Shown: positions 1 through 6,561, counted from the first letter of the stretch. The stretch is 64,000 nt of DNA from CAMDTE01 sp964504345 (GCA_964504345.1 CAZDDX010000001.1:434001-498000), one strand, 5' to 3'. Program-made: numbers and translations. Notes: generated from the sequence alone by a model not told the origin.

Positions 1-253
1 GACCCGGGCAATCCACGTGAGCGTAGTGACGGTTGGCCGTCTCGTACTCCACGTGTGCCGTGTTGATGGTAATACCACGCTCCTTTTCTTCGGGAGCTGC
101 GTCGATCGAATCGAACGAACGCTTTTGAGACAAGCCTTTATCAGCCAACACAGTAGTGATAGCAGCTGTCAATGTCGTTTTGCCATGGTCAACGTGACCG
201 ATGGTGCCGACGTTCAAGTGCGGTTTGTTCCGCACGAAATTCTCTTTTGCCAT
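1..253 (-). CDS. tuf: Elongation factor Tu, N-terminal 84 residues (cut by window edge)
   Basis: Translation GTPase that brings aminoacyl-tRNA to the ribosomal A site. The visible residues 1-84 start MAKENFVRNKPHLNVGTIG and hold the G1 P-loop GHVDHGKT at 19-26 and the switch I sequence RGITIN near 59-64. The window ends inside the G3 motif, after DCPG. The ATG at 253 is the family start. It lies 43 nt after tRNA-Thr(GGT), with no Shine-Dalgarno in the gap. The tRNA Thr-Tyr-Gly-Thr then tuf order is the conserved tufB-type operon, so it is probably co-transcribed with the tRNAs from the promoter at 754-783. Confidence 0.98.
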   Translation of the reverse strand, partial: MAKENFVRNKPHLNVGTIGHVDHGKTTLTAAITTVLADKGLSQKRSFDSIDAAPEEKERGITINTAHVEYETANRHYAHVDCPG

Positions 254-296
254 GGTGTTTTAGTTAATTGAAATTGAACCGAGAGAATGAATTTTG

Positions 297-368
297 AGCC
301 AATGGCGGGAATTGAACCCGCGACCTTTTCCTTACCAAGGAAACGCTCTACCCCTGAGCTACATCGGC
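297..368 (-). tRNA. tRNA-Thr (anticodon GGT)
   Basis: Cloverleaf of 72 nt on the minus strand. The acceptor arms GCCGATG and CATTGGC pair (with a G-T pair), the D arm reads GCTC...GAGC, the anticodon stem-loop is TTTCC-TTGGTAA-GGAAA giving anticodon GGT, and the T arm is GCGGG-TTCAATT-CCCGC. The discriminator base is U and the CCA end is not encoded. It is the last tRNA before tuf. Confidence 0.96.
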
Positions 369-381
369 AGTGCGATCCTGG

Positions 382-454
382 AGCGGAAGACGGGATTCGA
401 ACCCGCGGCCCTCAGCTTGGAAGGCTGATGCTCTACCAACTGAGCTACTTCCGC
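382..454 (-). tRNA. tRNA-Gly (anticodon TCC)
   Basis: Cloverleaf of 73 nt on the minus strand. Acceptor arm GCGGAAG pairs with CTTCCGC. The anticodon arm TCAGC-CTTCCAA-GCTGA gives anticodon TCC. The T loop is TTCGAAT. CCA is not encoded. Third tRNA of the four-tRNA operon. Confidence 0.97.
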
Positions 455-467
455 AATGAATCGACTG

Positions 468-549
468 TGGGGAGAGCAGGATTCGAACCTACGTAGGCGT
501 AGCCAACAGATTTACAGTCTGCCCCGTTTAACCGCTTCGGTATCTCCCC
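468..549 (-). tRNA. tRNA-Tyr (anticodon GTA)
   Basis: Class II tRNA of 82 nt with the long variable arm expected for tyrosine. Acceptor arms GGGGAGA and TCTCCCC pair, and the anticodon loop CTGTAAA gives GTA. CCA is not encoded. Second tRNA of the operon. Confidence 0.97.
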
Positions 550-592
550 AATGATTGCAACCAAAAAGTCAAAAAGAAAATGCCTGGAGTAG

Positions 593-665
593 AGCCAGCA
601 GAGGGACTCGAACCCCCGACCTGCTGATTACAAATCAGCAGCTCTACCAACTGAGCTATGCTGGC
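593..665 (-). tRNA. tRNA-Thr (anticodon TGT)
   Basis: Cloverleaf of 73 nt on the minus strand. Acceptor arm GCCAGCA pairs with TGCTGGC. The anticodon arm GCTGA-TTTGTAA-TCAGC gives anticodon TGT. CCA is not encoded. It is the promoter-proximal tRNA of the operon that ends in tuf. Confidence 0.97.
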
Positions 666-668
666 AGT

Positions 669-693
669 AAAAAAAAGGAAAATTTCCTCCTTT
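669..693 (-). terminator. Weak hairpin plus U-run just upstream of the tRNA operon
   Basis: Read on the minus strand, AAAGGA, an 8-nt loop and TCCTTT are followed by a run of T that ends 3 nt before tRNA-Thr(TGT). This is the shape of an intrinsic terminator, but the stem is short and A/T-rich. It could stop read-through from hpf, attenuate the tRNA operon, or do nothing. Confidence 0.35.
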
Positions 694-772
694 GCAGATT
701 CTTTTGAAGAACGTTCCGTCTCTCAAGCGTGGAGCGCTTTTTGAAACGGACTGCAAATGTAGGAAATTTTCC
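677..772. repeat. Imperfect inverted repeat spanning the tRNA-tuf promoter region
   Basis: The plus strand at 677-697 and the minus strand at 772-751 are nearly the same sequence. Both read GGAAAATTTCCT, then CC in one copy and ACA in the other, then TTTGCAG. The 751-772 arm contains the -7 box of the tRNA-tuf promoter; the other arm is a degenerate copy lacking the TA of the box. The arms are 53 nt apart. Its role is unknown; a protein-binding site or a promoter duplication are both possible. Confidence 0.7.
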
Positions 773-783
773 AATCCCCGCAA
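754..783 (-). promoter_or_regulatory. Promoter of the tRNA(Thr-Tyr-Gly-Thr)-tuf operon
   Basis: Minus-strand TTG at 783-781, a 19-nt spacer, then TACATTTG at 761-754. This fits the Bacteroidetes vegetative consensus TTG-N19-TAnnTTTG exactly. The start site should lie near 748, giving a leader of about 80 nt before the first tRNA. Confidence 0.8.
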
Positions 784-797
784 AGGGTCTCTAAAAA

Positions 798-1097
798 TTA
801 ATGCGGTCGACGGCGGGATTTTGCTTTTTGAACCCATCGGGCCGTGGCACGGAAGGCTGCATGAACCGCTTGGTCAAAAGTACTGCCCTCTTTTTTCAAC
901 ACCAATGAACCACCCGGAAGCTGGATTTTAACTTCAACAACTTTTACGAGCTTTCCGTCTTTGTTTTCCTTGCGCAGGTAAACATCGCCCCGAACCGCAT
1001 CGGCCGCTATTCGACCCAGCTTGTTCAACTTCTCCGCAATCATTCCCGACAGACGGTCGCTGTATTTGACGTCTACGGCATGGACAATAGCATGCAT
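798..1097 (-). CDS. hpf: Ribosome hibernation-promoting factor (short HPF/RaiA type)
   Basis: Small 99-residue member of the HPF/YfiA family, which binds the 30S subunit and inactivates ribosomes in slow growth. The sequence starts MHAIVHAVDVKYSDRL and has the beta-alpha-beta pattern of the family, with a basic tail KAKSRRRPH. It lacks the C-terminal dimerisation domain of long HPF. I chose the ATG at 1097 because family homology starts there; longer in-frame starts run back into the recombinase gene. It begins 13 nt after that gene's stop, so the pair is probably co-transcribed. The recombinase-hpf-tRNA-tuf order is common in Bacteroidota. Confidence 0.88.
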   Translation of the reverse strand: MHAIVHAVDVKYSDRLSGMIAEKLNKLGRIAADAVRGDVYLRKENKDGKLVKVVEVKIQLPGGSLVLKKEGSTFDQAVHAAFRATARWVQKAKSRRRPH

Positions 1098-1110
1098 GTT
1101 TTTTTGGGTT

Positions 1111-2028
1111 TTAAGAGCGCTGCCCTTCCCGGCCACGAGGGTGCGCCCGCTGTACAACGGACTTCAATTGCTCTATGGACGCGTGGGTATACACTTGGGT
1201 GGCCGAGAGATTTGCGTGCCCCAAAAGACTGCGAATCGACGCCAAGTCTGCTCCCATGTCCAGCAAATGCGTTGCAAAGGTGTGCCGCAACACGTGCGGG
1301 CTGGCCTTTTCGACGCTACTTGCTCCTTGAAGGTACGAATGAACAACGGAATAAACACGTTTTGGGGACATTTTTTTTGCCGTCGATTCCCAAAAAAGTA
1401 TCGAGTCTGTAGGCACTCCTGCCGTTTCGCATGCTTGTCGGTATTCCTCAAGTCCCTCGAGCCAAACGGGCAAGGCCGGCAGCAAGCGCTCTTTGTTTCC
1501 CTTCCCGAGAATTCGAACGGTCTGAGCAGATGCATCAATGTCTGACCAACGCAACTGGAGCAATTCTGCCCGACGGATGCCCAGTGCATAAAGCGTGAGT
1601 AAAAGGAATCGGTCGCGCGTTCCCAACCAACCAGTCTCAAAGCGGTTGGGATCCAGGAGTCGTTCGACTTCGTCTGACTTCAAAACCCGCACGATGCGCT
1701 TGGGAACTTTCAAGCCGCGCAGCAGAACCGCCGGCTGAGGCACTCCTTCCCAAAGCAATCTGGCAAATCCAAAGTAGGTGCGCAATGCGGACAAACGTCG
1801 ATTCAACGTTCGCGAAGACAGGCCAGCCTCCGCACCCTCCGCCAGCCAGGAACGCACGTGGGCAACCTTAATTCCTTGGGGCGTGGATTCGTCGTAAACC
1901 GACTGAACATACTGCACAAAGAAAAAGAGATCGCTGCTGTAAGCGGCCACCGTGGCGGGCGACAGTCTGCGCTCCAAGAGCAGGTGGTCCGCAAAGGCGT
2001 CCAGTCCAAATGAGTTCAAATCCGGCAC
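1111..2028 (-). CDS. Tyrosine recombinase of the XerC/XerD type
   Basis: Site-specific recombinase that resolves chromosome dimers at dif. It has an N-terminal SAM-like core-binding domain (about 1-90; LLLERRLSPATVAAYSSDL) and a C-terminal catalytic domain. With the start chosen here the catalytic set is Arg152 (GIRRAEL), Lys176 (GKGNKER), His245 and Arg248 (SPHVLRHTFATHLL), His271 (LLGHANL) and nucleophile Tyr280 (VYTH). I prefer the GTG at 2028 (305 residues): an upstream in-frame TTG at 2061 lies inside the rpsU terminator hairpin, and a -7-like box ends 5 nt before the GTG. Whether it is XerC or XerD cannot be decided from this window. Confidence 0.9.
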   Translation of the reverse strand: MPDLNSFGLDAFADHLLLERRLSPATVAAYSSDLFFFVQYVQSVYDESTPQGIKVAHVRSWLAEGAEAGLSSRTLNRRLSALRTYFGFARLLWEGVPQPAVLLRGLKVPKRIVRVLKSDEVERLLDPNRFETGWLGTRDRFLLLTLYALGIRRAELLQLRWSDIDASAQTVRILGKGNKERLLPALPVWLEGLEEYRQACETAGVPTDSILFWESTAKKMSPKRVYSVVHSYLQGASSVEKASPHVLRHTFATHLLDMGADLASIRSLLGHANLSATQVYTHASIEQLKSVVQRAHPRGREGQRS

Positions 2029-2033
2029 GGTAG

Positions 2034-2041
2034 CGAAGGTA
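2034..2041 (-). promoter_or_regulatory. Candidate -7 box of the Xer recombinase gene
   Basis: Minus-strand TACCTTCG lies 5 nt before the proposed GTG start and just after the rpsU terminator. It differs from TAnnTTTG by one base. The same TACCTTCG variant precedes the DivIC-like gene at 59935. Confidence 0.5.
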
Positions 2042-2081
2042 CCAAATAAAGCGCCCTGCAAACCGGTGGTTTGCAGGGCGC
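2042..2081 (-). terminator. Intrinsic terminator of rpsU
   Basis: A perfect 14-bp inverted repeat: GCGCCCTGCAAACC at 2051-2064 and its complement at 2068-2081, with a 3-nt loop. On the minus strand the hairpin follows the rpsU stop by 24 nt and is followed by TTTATTTGG. Confidence 0.88.
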
Positions 2082-2105
2082 ATATGCTTGGTGCAGCACA
2101 AGGGA

Positions 2106-2300
2106 TTATTCCATCTCCTCGCGTCGCAACGTCTGAACGTAAGCCGCTTTAATGACCTCCATACGTCGAGAAATCGACTTCTTTTGGAATGCTTGGCGGG
2201 AACGCAGCTGGCGCATAGTACCGGTTTTGTCGAACTTGCGTTTGTAACGCTTCAACGCGCGGTCAATGCCTTCGCCTTCTTTAACTTGAATTACCAACAT
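2106..2300 (-). CDS. rpsU: 30S ribosomal protein bS21
   Basis: Basic 64-residue protein of the 30S platform. It starts MLVIQVKEGEGIDRALKRYK and ends YVQTLRREEME, typical of flavobacterial bS21. In Bacteroidetes ribosomes bS21, with bS18 and bS6, helps hold the 3' end of 16S rRNA so the anti-Shine-Dalgarno is hidden. Tyr54 is at the C-terminal position I recall being implicated in this in Flavobacterium. The gene has its own promoter and terminator, and it is the only gene in the window with a strong Shine-Dalgarno (2307-2315), suggesting feedback on its own translation. Confidence 0.96.
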   Translation of the reverse strand: MLVIQVKEGEGIDRALKRYKRKFDKTGTMRQLRSRQAFQKKSISRRMEVIKAAYVQTLRREEME

Positions 2301-2306
2301 GCTAAA

Positions 2307-2315
2307 ACACCTCCT
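2307..2315 (-). promoter_or_regulatory. Strong Shine-Dalgarno of rpsU
   Basis: Minus-strand AGGAGGTGT has its AGGAGG core 9 nt before the ATG. It complements the 16S rRNA 3' end almost fully. No other gene in this window shows such a site, so it is likely a regulatory element rather than a general initiation signal. Confidence 0.85.
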
Positions 2316-2319
2316 CTCA

Positions 2320-2988
2320 TTAAGGGTGCAAAGATAGCGAATCTTTTTGATTCAAAACGAAGTAGCGCCTCAGTTGATCTGCGTCGACGTCGGTCCAACC
2401 CGGAACGGCCCGCAATTCAGCCCAAGAACGGACCGGACGAACCGATCTCCTGTATTTGCCCAGTGCCCGCGCACGCTCCCAACCCACCAAAGGATGACCG
2501 GCCAACACGGATTCCGGCAGTCGATTCAATACCCGGCGCGGCGGTAGGGAATCCAGTTCCCATACCACCGGCCAGGTACGCGCGGAGGTAGGTATCTGAT
2601 CTAATGCGGAAAATCCACACCACCGTTGTCGTTCTTTGAAAAAATGACGGAGTGCGCCGGGCGACACCCCCCAACGGGCCAATTCCAAACTGTCTACCGT
2701 GTTGACCCCTACACTACTTTTTGGAAAACGAAGTTTTGGGCGCGGCACCCAAATTTGATTGGTATCCAATGTTCGACGCGGACCTTTGGTGAACTCTTTA
2801 CGGAAGTAGGGACGCCGAAAAGGACGTTCCCCCTTGCTTCGGTTTTCAGAACGAATGGGTTCCGGATACCACAAGGGTCGTTCGTAGGCGGGGTTGCCGC
2901 GCCAACAAATGCTTAGCCCAACGGCTCCATACGCCCCGATCAGAATAAATCCAATCCCCAAGCGTTGGAGCCGACCGGGCGCTTTCAT
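2320..2988 (-). CDS. Membrane-anchored helix-hairpin-helix (ComEA-like) protein
   Basis: A 222-residue protein with one N-terminal membrane segment (about 9-28) and a charged linker. The C-terminal half carries repeated helix-hairpin-helix-like units: VNTVDSLELARWGVSPGAL near 95-113, LPESVLAGHPLVGWERA near 157-173 and LRAVPGWTDVDADQLRRYF near 192-210. ComEA-type domains bind double-stranded DNA and act in DNA uptake, but many Bacteroidota carry such proteins with no assigned role. It starts 3 nt after the small symporter subunit, so it looks co-transcribed with the symporter. Its 3' end runs up to the rpsU promoter region. Confidence 0.7.
   Translation of the reverse strand: MKAPGRLQRLGIGFILIGAYGAVGLSICWRGNPAYERPLWYPEPIRSENRSKGERPFRRPYFRKEFTKGPRRTLDTNQIWVPRPKLRFPKSSVGVNTVDSLELARWGVSPGALRHFFKERQRWCGFSALDQIPTSARTWPVVWELDSLPPRRVLNRLPESVLAGHPLVGWERARALGKYRRSVRPVRSWAELRAVPGWTDVDADQLRRYFVLNQKDSLSLHP
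2329..2336 (-). promoter_or_regulatory. -7 box of rpsU
   Basis: Minus-strand TATCTTTG is an exact match to TAnnTTTG. It gives a leader of roughly 22-28 nt that contains the Shine-Dalgarno. A TTG lies 16 nt upstream (2355-2353), shorter than the ideal 19-21. Confidence 0.72.
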
Positions 2989-2991
2989 GCG

Positions 2992-3132
2992 TCAATCGCG
3001 CTCGTCGTTTTCGTTGAAGGAGTCCGGCTCCGGCTTCGCGGGTGTGCGCAATACCAGAACAAAAAAGTACAACGTGAATACGGCGACCACCCCTTGGGCC
3101 AAGACCATGGTGGTCAATGCTGCATCGTTCAT
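2992..3132 (-). CDS. Putative MetS-like small subunit of an NSS transporter (46 aa)
   Basis: A tiny gene whose start lies 2 nt after the stop of the sodium symporter (sequence TAATCATGA). The product begins MNDAALTTMVLAQGVVAVF, continues with a hydrophobic segment to about residue 29, and ends in an acidic tail, DSFNENDERD. Its size, single membrane helix and tight coupling match the MetS/MaAIMP-type small proteins that accompany some NSS-family amino acid importers (MetP-MetS in Corynebacterium). The sequence likeness is only in pattern, so the family call is inference. Confidence 0.6.
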   Translation of the reverse strand: MNDAALTTMVLAQGVVAVFTLYFFVLVLRTPAKPEPDSFNENDERD

Positions 3133-3134
3133 GA

Positions 3135-4655
3135 TTAGCGGATTGTGGCCTTACGGCGTTTTTGGTAAGCGAGGTACACGGCATAAGCAATGCCCAAATA
3201 CAGTGCCAACAGGAGGAACCGAGCACCCACGACATAGGGACTCGCGGGCAAGGTCAACTTTTCGTAAATGGAGGGCAGGGATCCCAAGAAAACACCCAAA
3301 AGAATAACGGGAGTCACGTATTTAATGACAAACCGATAGATCTGTGGAATGCGCAAATCCGCTCCGTGGTTAATTTCCGCCCAACCTTTGTCCATGCCAA
3401 AAACCCAAGCAAACAGAATCACTTCCAGCAATGCGAAAACCACCAAACTGACCGTACCGGCCCAGTAATCGTATTCGTCAAACACGCCTTCGTTGAAGAA
3501 AAATACCGTGGGTGCACCCAAAACCAAAATGATTGCGCCAAACGCCCAAGCAGATGGATTGCGCTTCCATCCGAATTCGTCTTGGAGGAAGGCCATCACC
3601 GGCGTGCCCATGGCCAACGAGGAGGTTACCCCAGCAAAAAACAACAAACCAAACCAGGCAATGCCGGCGAACATGCCGATGGTAGGCCCCCACTGCGTAA
3701 ATAAGTAGGGAAGTGTCTTAAAGCCCAGCCCCAAGCCTCCCGATTTGGTCAATTCCACTACCTGATCAACCCCCAAATAGCCAATGGCAATGGGAATCAA
3801 AATGGAGCTGCCCAAAACCACCTCCACAAATTCGTTCATCCAACCGGCGCTCATGGCGTTCAATGCAATGTCATCGCGTCGTTTGACGTACGAGGCGTAG
3901 CATTGGATGGACCCCATGCCCACACTGAGCGTAAAGAAAATCTGACCGGCAGCGGCCAACCAAACTTTGGCAGACCAAATGCTGGAGTAGTCCGGCGTCC
4001 ATAAAAAGTTCAAACCCACGGTTCCGTCGAACAAAGCACCGTTCTCCCCTGCCTGCAACGTAATGCCTTGAATGGCCAAGAAAACGCCAAAGATCAACAG
4101 CAGGGGCATTCCAATTTTAGCCACTTTCTCCACACCACCGCTCAATCCGCGTGACAAAATCCAGGTGTTCAGAACCAGGCAAAATAACCAAAAAACAACA
4201 GGTTCTATGGGGTTTTCCAAGCCAACGTAGCTGCCAAATACACCTGCCACCTCAGCGGCCGACTTGCCAACAAAAGTTCCTTGAATGGAGTGCCATACGT
4301 AGCTCAGGGTCCAACTCTCCAAATAGCAATAGTAAGCTGCCACGGCAATGTTGGTGAAAATGCCAAAAACGCCAATGTATTTCCAAATGGCACGTTTTGG
4401 ATCCAATTCGTGGAGGATAAAGGGCGTGCTGTGGTTGCCAAACCGTCCGCCGAATCTACCGGTGGCCCACTCAATCCACAGCAAAGGAATACCCATCAAA
4501 AGGAAACTGACCAAGTAGGGGATGATGAATGCCCCGCCCCCGTTCTGCACGGCCTGCACTGGAAAGCGCAAAAAATTCCCCAATCCCACGGCGTTGCCGG
4601 CCATGGCCAAAATTAATCCAACGCGGGAGCCCCACGATTCTGTTTTTGTTGACAT
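3135..4655 (-). CDS. LeuT-like sodium-dependent amino acid symporter (NSS/SNF family)
   Basis: Polytopic inner-membrane symporter of 506 residues that takes up amino acids with Na+. It resembles Aquifex LeuT closely. TM1 holds NAVGLGNFLRFPV at 21-33, in the same numbering as LeuT, so the substrate and Na+ ligands Asn21-Asn27 are kept. Later segments keep YYCYLESWTLS (LeuT Tyr108 region), GQIFFTLSVG (Phe253-Thr254-Ser256 region), MNEFVEVVLGS (with the Glu that makes LeuT chloride-independent) and FFAGVTSSLA (Ser355 region). A small membrane protein follows immediately. The exact substrate cannot be read from sequence; a small hydrophobic amino acid is likely. Confidence 0.92.
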   Translation of the reverse strand: MSTKTESWGSRVGLILAMAGNAVGLGNFLRFPVQAVQNGGGAFIIPYLVSFLLMGIPLLWIEWATGRFGGRFGNHSTPFILHELDPKRAIWKYIGVFGIFTNIAVAAYYCYLESWTLSYVWHSIQGTFVGKSAAEVAGVFGSYVGLENPIEPVVFWLFCLVLNTWILSRGLSGGVEKVAKIGMPLLLIFGVFLAIQGITLQAGENGALFDGTVGLNFLWTPDYSSIWSAKVWLAAAGQIFFTLSVGMGSIQCYASYVKRRDDIALNAMSAGWMNEFVEVVLGSSILIPIAIGYLGVDQVVELTKSGGLGLGFKTLPYLFTQWGPTIGMFAGIAWFGLLFFAGVTSSLAMGTPVMAFLQDEFGWKRNPSAWAFGAIILVLGAPTVFFFNEGVFDEYDYWAGTVSLVVFALLEVILFAWVFGMDKGWAEINHGADLRIPQIYRFVIKYVTPVILLGVFLGSLPSIYEKLTLPASPYVVGARFLLLALYLGIAYAVYLAYQKRRKATIR

Positions 4656-4687
4656 AAAGCAATGGCAGTCGGGCCCAAAAGGCCGGT

Positions 4688-4711
4688 TCGATTGCGAATA
4701 TAAGGAATCGA
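4688..4711 (-). promoter_or_regulatory. Possible symporter promoter between short inverted arms
   Basis: Minus-strand TATATTCG (4702-4695), one base from TAnnTTTG, lies about 39 nt before the symporter ATG. It is flanked by TCGATT (4688-4693) and AATCGA (4706-4711), a 6-bp inverted repeat. The arms are short enough to be chance. Confidence 0.35.
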
Positions 4712-4750
4712 TTTGGGACAGACGTTTAAATCCGGAAAAGCCCCATTCGC

Positions 4751-5671
4751 TCAGCTTCCGCAGGCAGCAATCACTTCATCCAACGGGGTTGGTTCGTACG
4801 CCAAATCGCGACGTGCTTTATCCAAGATAAATCCGGTTCGGGCGGGCCTTAGGGCCGGCTGGGCCAACGATTCGGTAGAAACCGGTTGAATCAAGGAGGC
4901 GTCGAGATGAAACACCCGCGCAATGCGCCCTACAAAATCAAAAACCGACAGCGTTTCGCCCCCGCTGATGTGGTAAATCCCCTGGGCACGTCGCTGTGCC
5001 ACGGCCAAGCAACCGCGAGCGAGGTCCTCCGCAAAAGTGGGACTGCGCCATTGATCCACCACAACCGGTAACGACTTGCCTGCGCGTAGGGAATTTGAGG
5101 CCCACAATACGATGTTGCTTCTGCTCAGCCCTTCTACCTGCCCCACCACCAGTACCGTGCGCACAATGGACCAGGGAGTTGACAACCCTTGAACGATTTG
5201 TTCCGCATCGTACTTGGAACGTCCGTATACACTCAAAGGGTTGGGCACTGCCATTTCATCGTAAGGGCCATCCGCCCCATCGAACACAAAATCTGTGCTC
5301 AGCAGAACAAAATGAGCCCCGTAACGACTGCTGATCTCCGCACCCAACCGAACGGCGTCCACATTCAAACGCTGGCACATTAACGGCTCTTTTTCGCAAT
5401 CGTCCACCTGGGTCATGGCCGCGGCATGGAGCACCACATCCGGACTAAAATCAACCAAAGAGGCCTCCCAATCGGCAGGTGACTCGATGTCCAAGGATCG
5501 ATAATCCAGGTTGGAGGCGTTCAAAGCGGCACCAATGCGTTCCGGACCTCGTGCCGTTGCCAGCACCACCACACCGGGCTGATCCGCGCACAGACGCACA
5601 AATTTTTGCCCCAGGAGGCCGTTGGCACCGGTCAACAGGATGCGGGTAGCAGGTGCAACCGAAAGTTCCAC
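4751..5671 (-). CDS. RmlD-like NAD(P)-dependent sugar-nucleotide reductase (SDR superfamily)
   Basis: Extended short-chain dehydrogenase of 306 residues of the RmlD/dTDP-4-dehydrorhamnose reductase type. The N-terminal nucleotide-binding motif TGANGLLGQK is at 14-23, LLSTDFVFDG is near 123-132, and the catalytic Tyr149-Lys153 sits in SVYGRSKYDAEQIV. No rmlA, B or C genes are nearby, so the actual substrate is open. It is the last gene of the purM-prfA-pyrF operon: its GTG start at 5671 is 1 nt after the pyrF stop. Confidence 0.82.
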   Translation of the reverse strand: MELSVAPATRILLTGANGLLGQKFVRLCADQPGVVVLATARGPERIGAALNASNLDYRSLDIESPADWEASLVDFSPDVVLHAAAMTQVDDCEKEPLMCQRLNVDAVRLGAEISSRYGAHFVLLSTDFVFDGADGPYDEMAVPNPLSVYGRSKYDAEQIVQGLSTPWSIVRTVLVVGQVEGLSRSNIVLWASNSLRAGKSLPVVVDQWRSPTFAEDLARGCLAVAQRRAQGIYHISGGETLSVFDFVGRIARVFHLDASLIQPVSTESLAQPALRPARTGFILDKARRDLAYEPTPLDEVIAACGS

Positions 5672-5672
5672 G

Positions 5673-6554
5673 CTATTCTAGATCTAATGGAGCGGCATCT
5701 GCGGACGCCTCAGCATCCGTCCAAGCTCGTTCGGTCTGCATCCAGTGAGCCATTTGTGCTTGTAAAGCAGCAGCTTCACGCCCAGCAGCTTCGGCAAAGT
5801 CCAACCCGTTGGAGGCGTACTGTATGGAACGCGAGGCGTTGATCAACACCCCAACGCCCGGACGGTTTTTCCAACCTGCCGCAGTCAGTACTTCCGGTAC
5901 ACTTCCGCCTTGGGCGCCAACGCCCGGAACCAAGAAGTAGCTGTCCTCCGCCAGCGTTCGAACGTGCGTCAATCCCTCCGGACGTGTAGCGCCCACCACA
6001 AACATCCGCTGTTCGGTGGGAATCCAATTGGATACGCGCTCCAACACATGGGCATACAAAGGACGGCCGTCGGCCATGCGTTGCTGTTGAAAATCATCTG
6101 CACCGCCGTTGCTGGTCAGCGCCAAAACCACGGCCCACTTGTCCGGCAACAAAAAGGGCTCCACACTGTCACGCCCCATGTAGGGAGCTACCGTGATGGC
6201 GTCAAATCCCAACTCCTGAAGCAGGCCTTGGGCGTACTGTGAGGCCGTGTTGCCGATGTCTCCCCGCTTGGCGTCGGCGATGGTCAAATGACCCGGGTAC
6301 TGGTGGCGCAAATAGCCAATGGTCTCCTCAAGGGCTTTCCAACCTTCTAAACCGTGGGCCTCGTAAAAGGCCAAATTGGGTTTGTAGGCAACCGCGTACT
6401 CAGCCGTTGCGTCGATGATGGCTTTGTTAAAGTCCGCGAGCGATGCGGGCTTGGCGGCAAAACCACTCGGCAGCTTGGAAACGTCGGAATCCAGGCCCAC
6501 GCACAGCACGGATTGGCGGGACTCAACAGCATAGACTAAATCGTGGTAATTCAT
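5673..6554 (-). CDS. pyrF: Orotidine 5'-phosphate decarboxylase (type 2, long form)
   Basis: Makes UMP from OMP in pyrimidine synthesis. The 293-residue length and the motif DAKRGDIGNT (94-103, with the Asp-Lys-Asp catalytic set) identify the longer type 2 family. Also visible are LCVGLDSDVSKLP at 17-29 and GVGAQGG in the phosphate-binding region. It begins 7 nt after prfA and is followed by the RmlD-like gene with a 1-nt gap, placing it in an operon with purM and prfA. Confidence 0.96.
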   Translation of the reverse strand: MNYHDLVYAVESRQSVLCVGLDSDVSKLPSGFAAKPASLADFNKAIIDATAEYAVAYKPNLAFYEAHGLEGWKALEETIGYLRHQYPGHLTIADAKRGDIGNTASQYAQGLLQELGFDAITVAPYMGRDSVEPFLLPDKWAVVLALTSNGGADDFQQQRMADGRPLYAHVLERVSNWIPTEQRMFVVGATRPEGLTHVRTLAEDSYFLVPGVGAQGGSVPEVLTAAGWKNRPGVGVLINASRSIQYASNGLDFAEAAGREAAALQAQMAHWMQTERAWTDAEASADAAPLDLE

Positions 6555-6561
6555 GGGCTCT

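Noticed and set aside
287..496. A 69-codon frame reading through tRNA genes
   Set aside because: Its peptide (AGIEPATFSLPRKRSTPELH) is the well-known false product of tRNA antisense reading; four good cloverleaves explain the region.
1111..2028. The tyrosine recombinase next to tRNA genes as the integrase of a mobile element
   Set aside because: Length and motifs are those of cellular XerC/D, it sits in the conserved rpsU-xer-hpf-tRNA-tuf order, and no attachment-site duplication or phage gene is present.
2029..2061. TTG start for the Xer recombinase at 2061
   Set aside because: It lies inside the rpsU terminator hairpin and upstream of the candidate promoter; the GTG at 2028 fits the family length better.
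4751..5671. Naming the SDR gene rmlD/rfbD
   Set aside because: RmlD-like residues are present, but no other dTDP-rhamnose genes are nearby and it ends a purine/pyrimidine/translation operon, so the substrate is not established.
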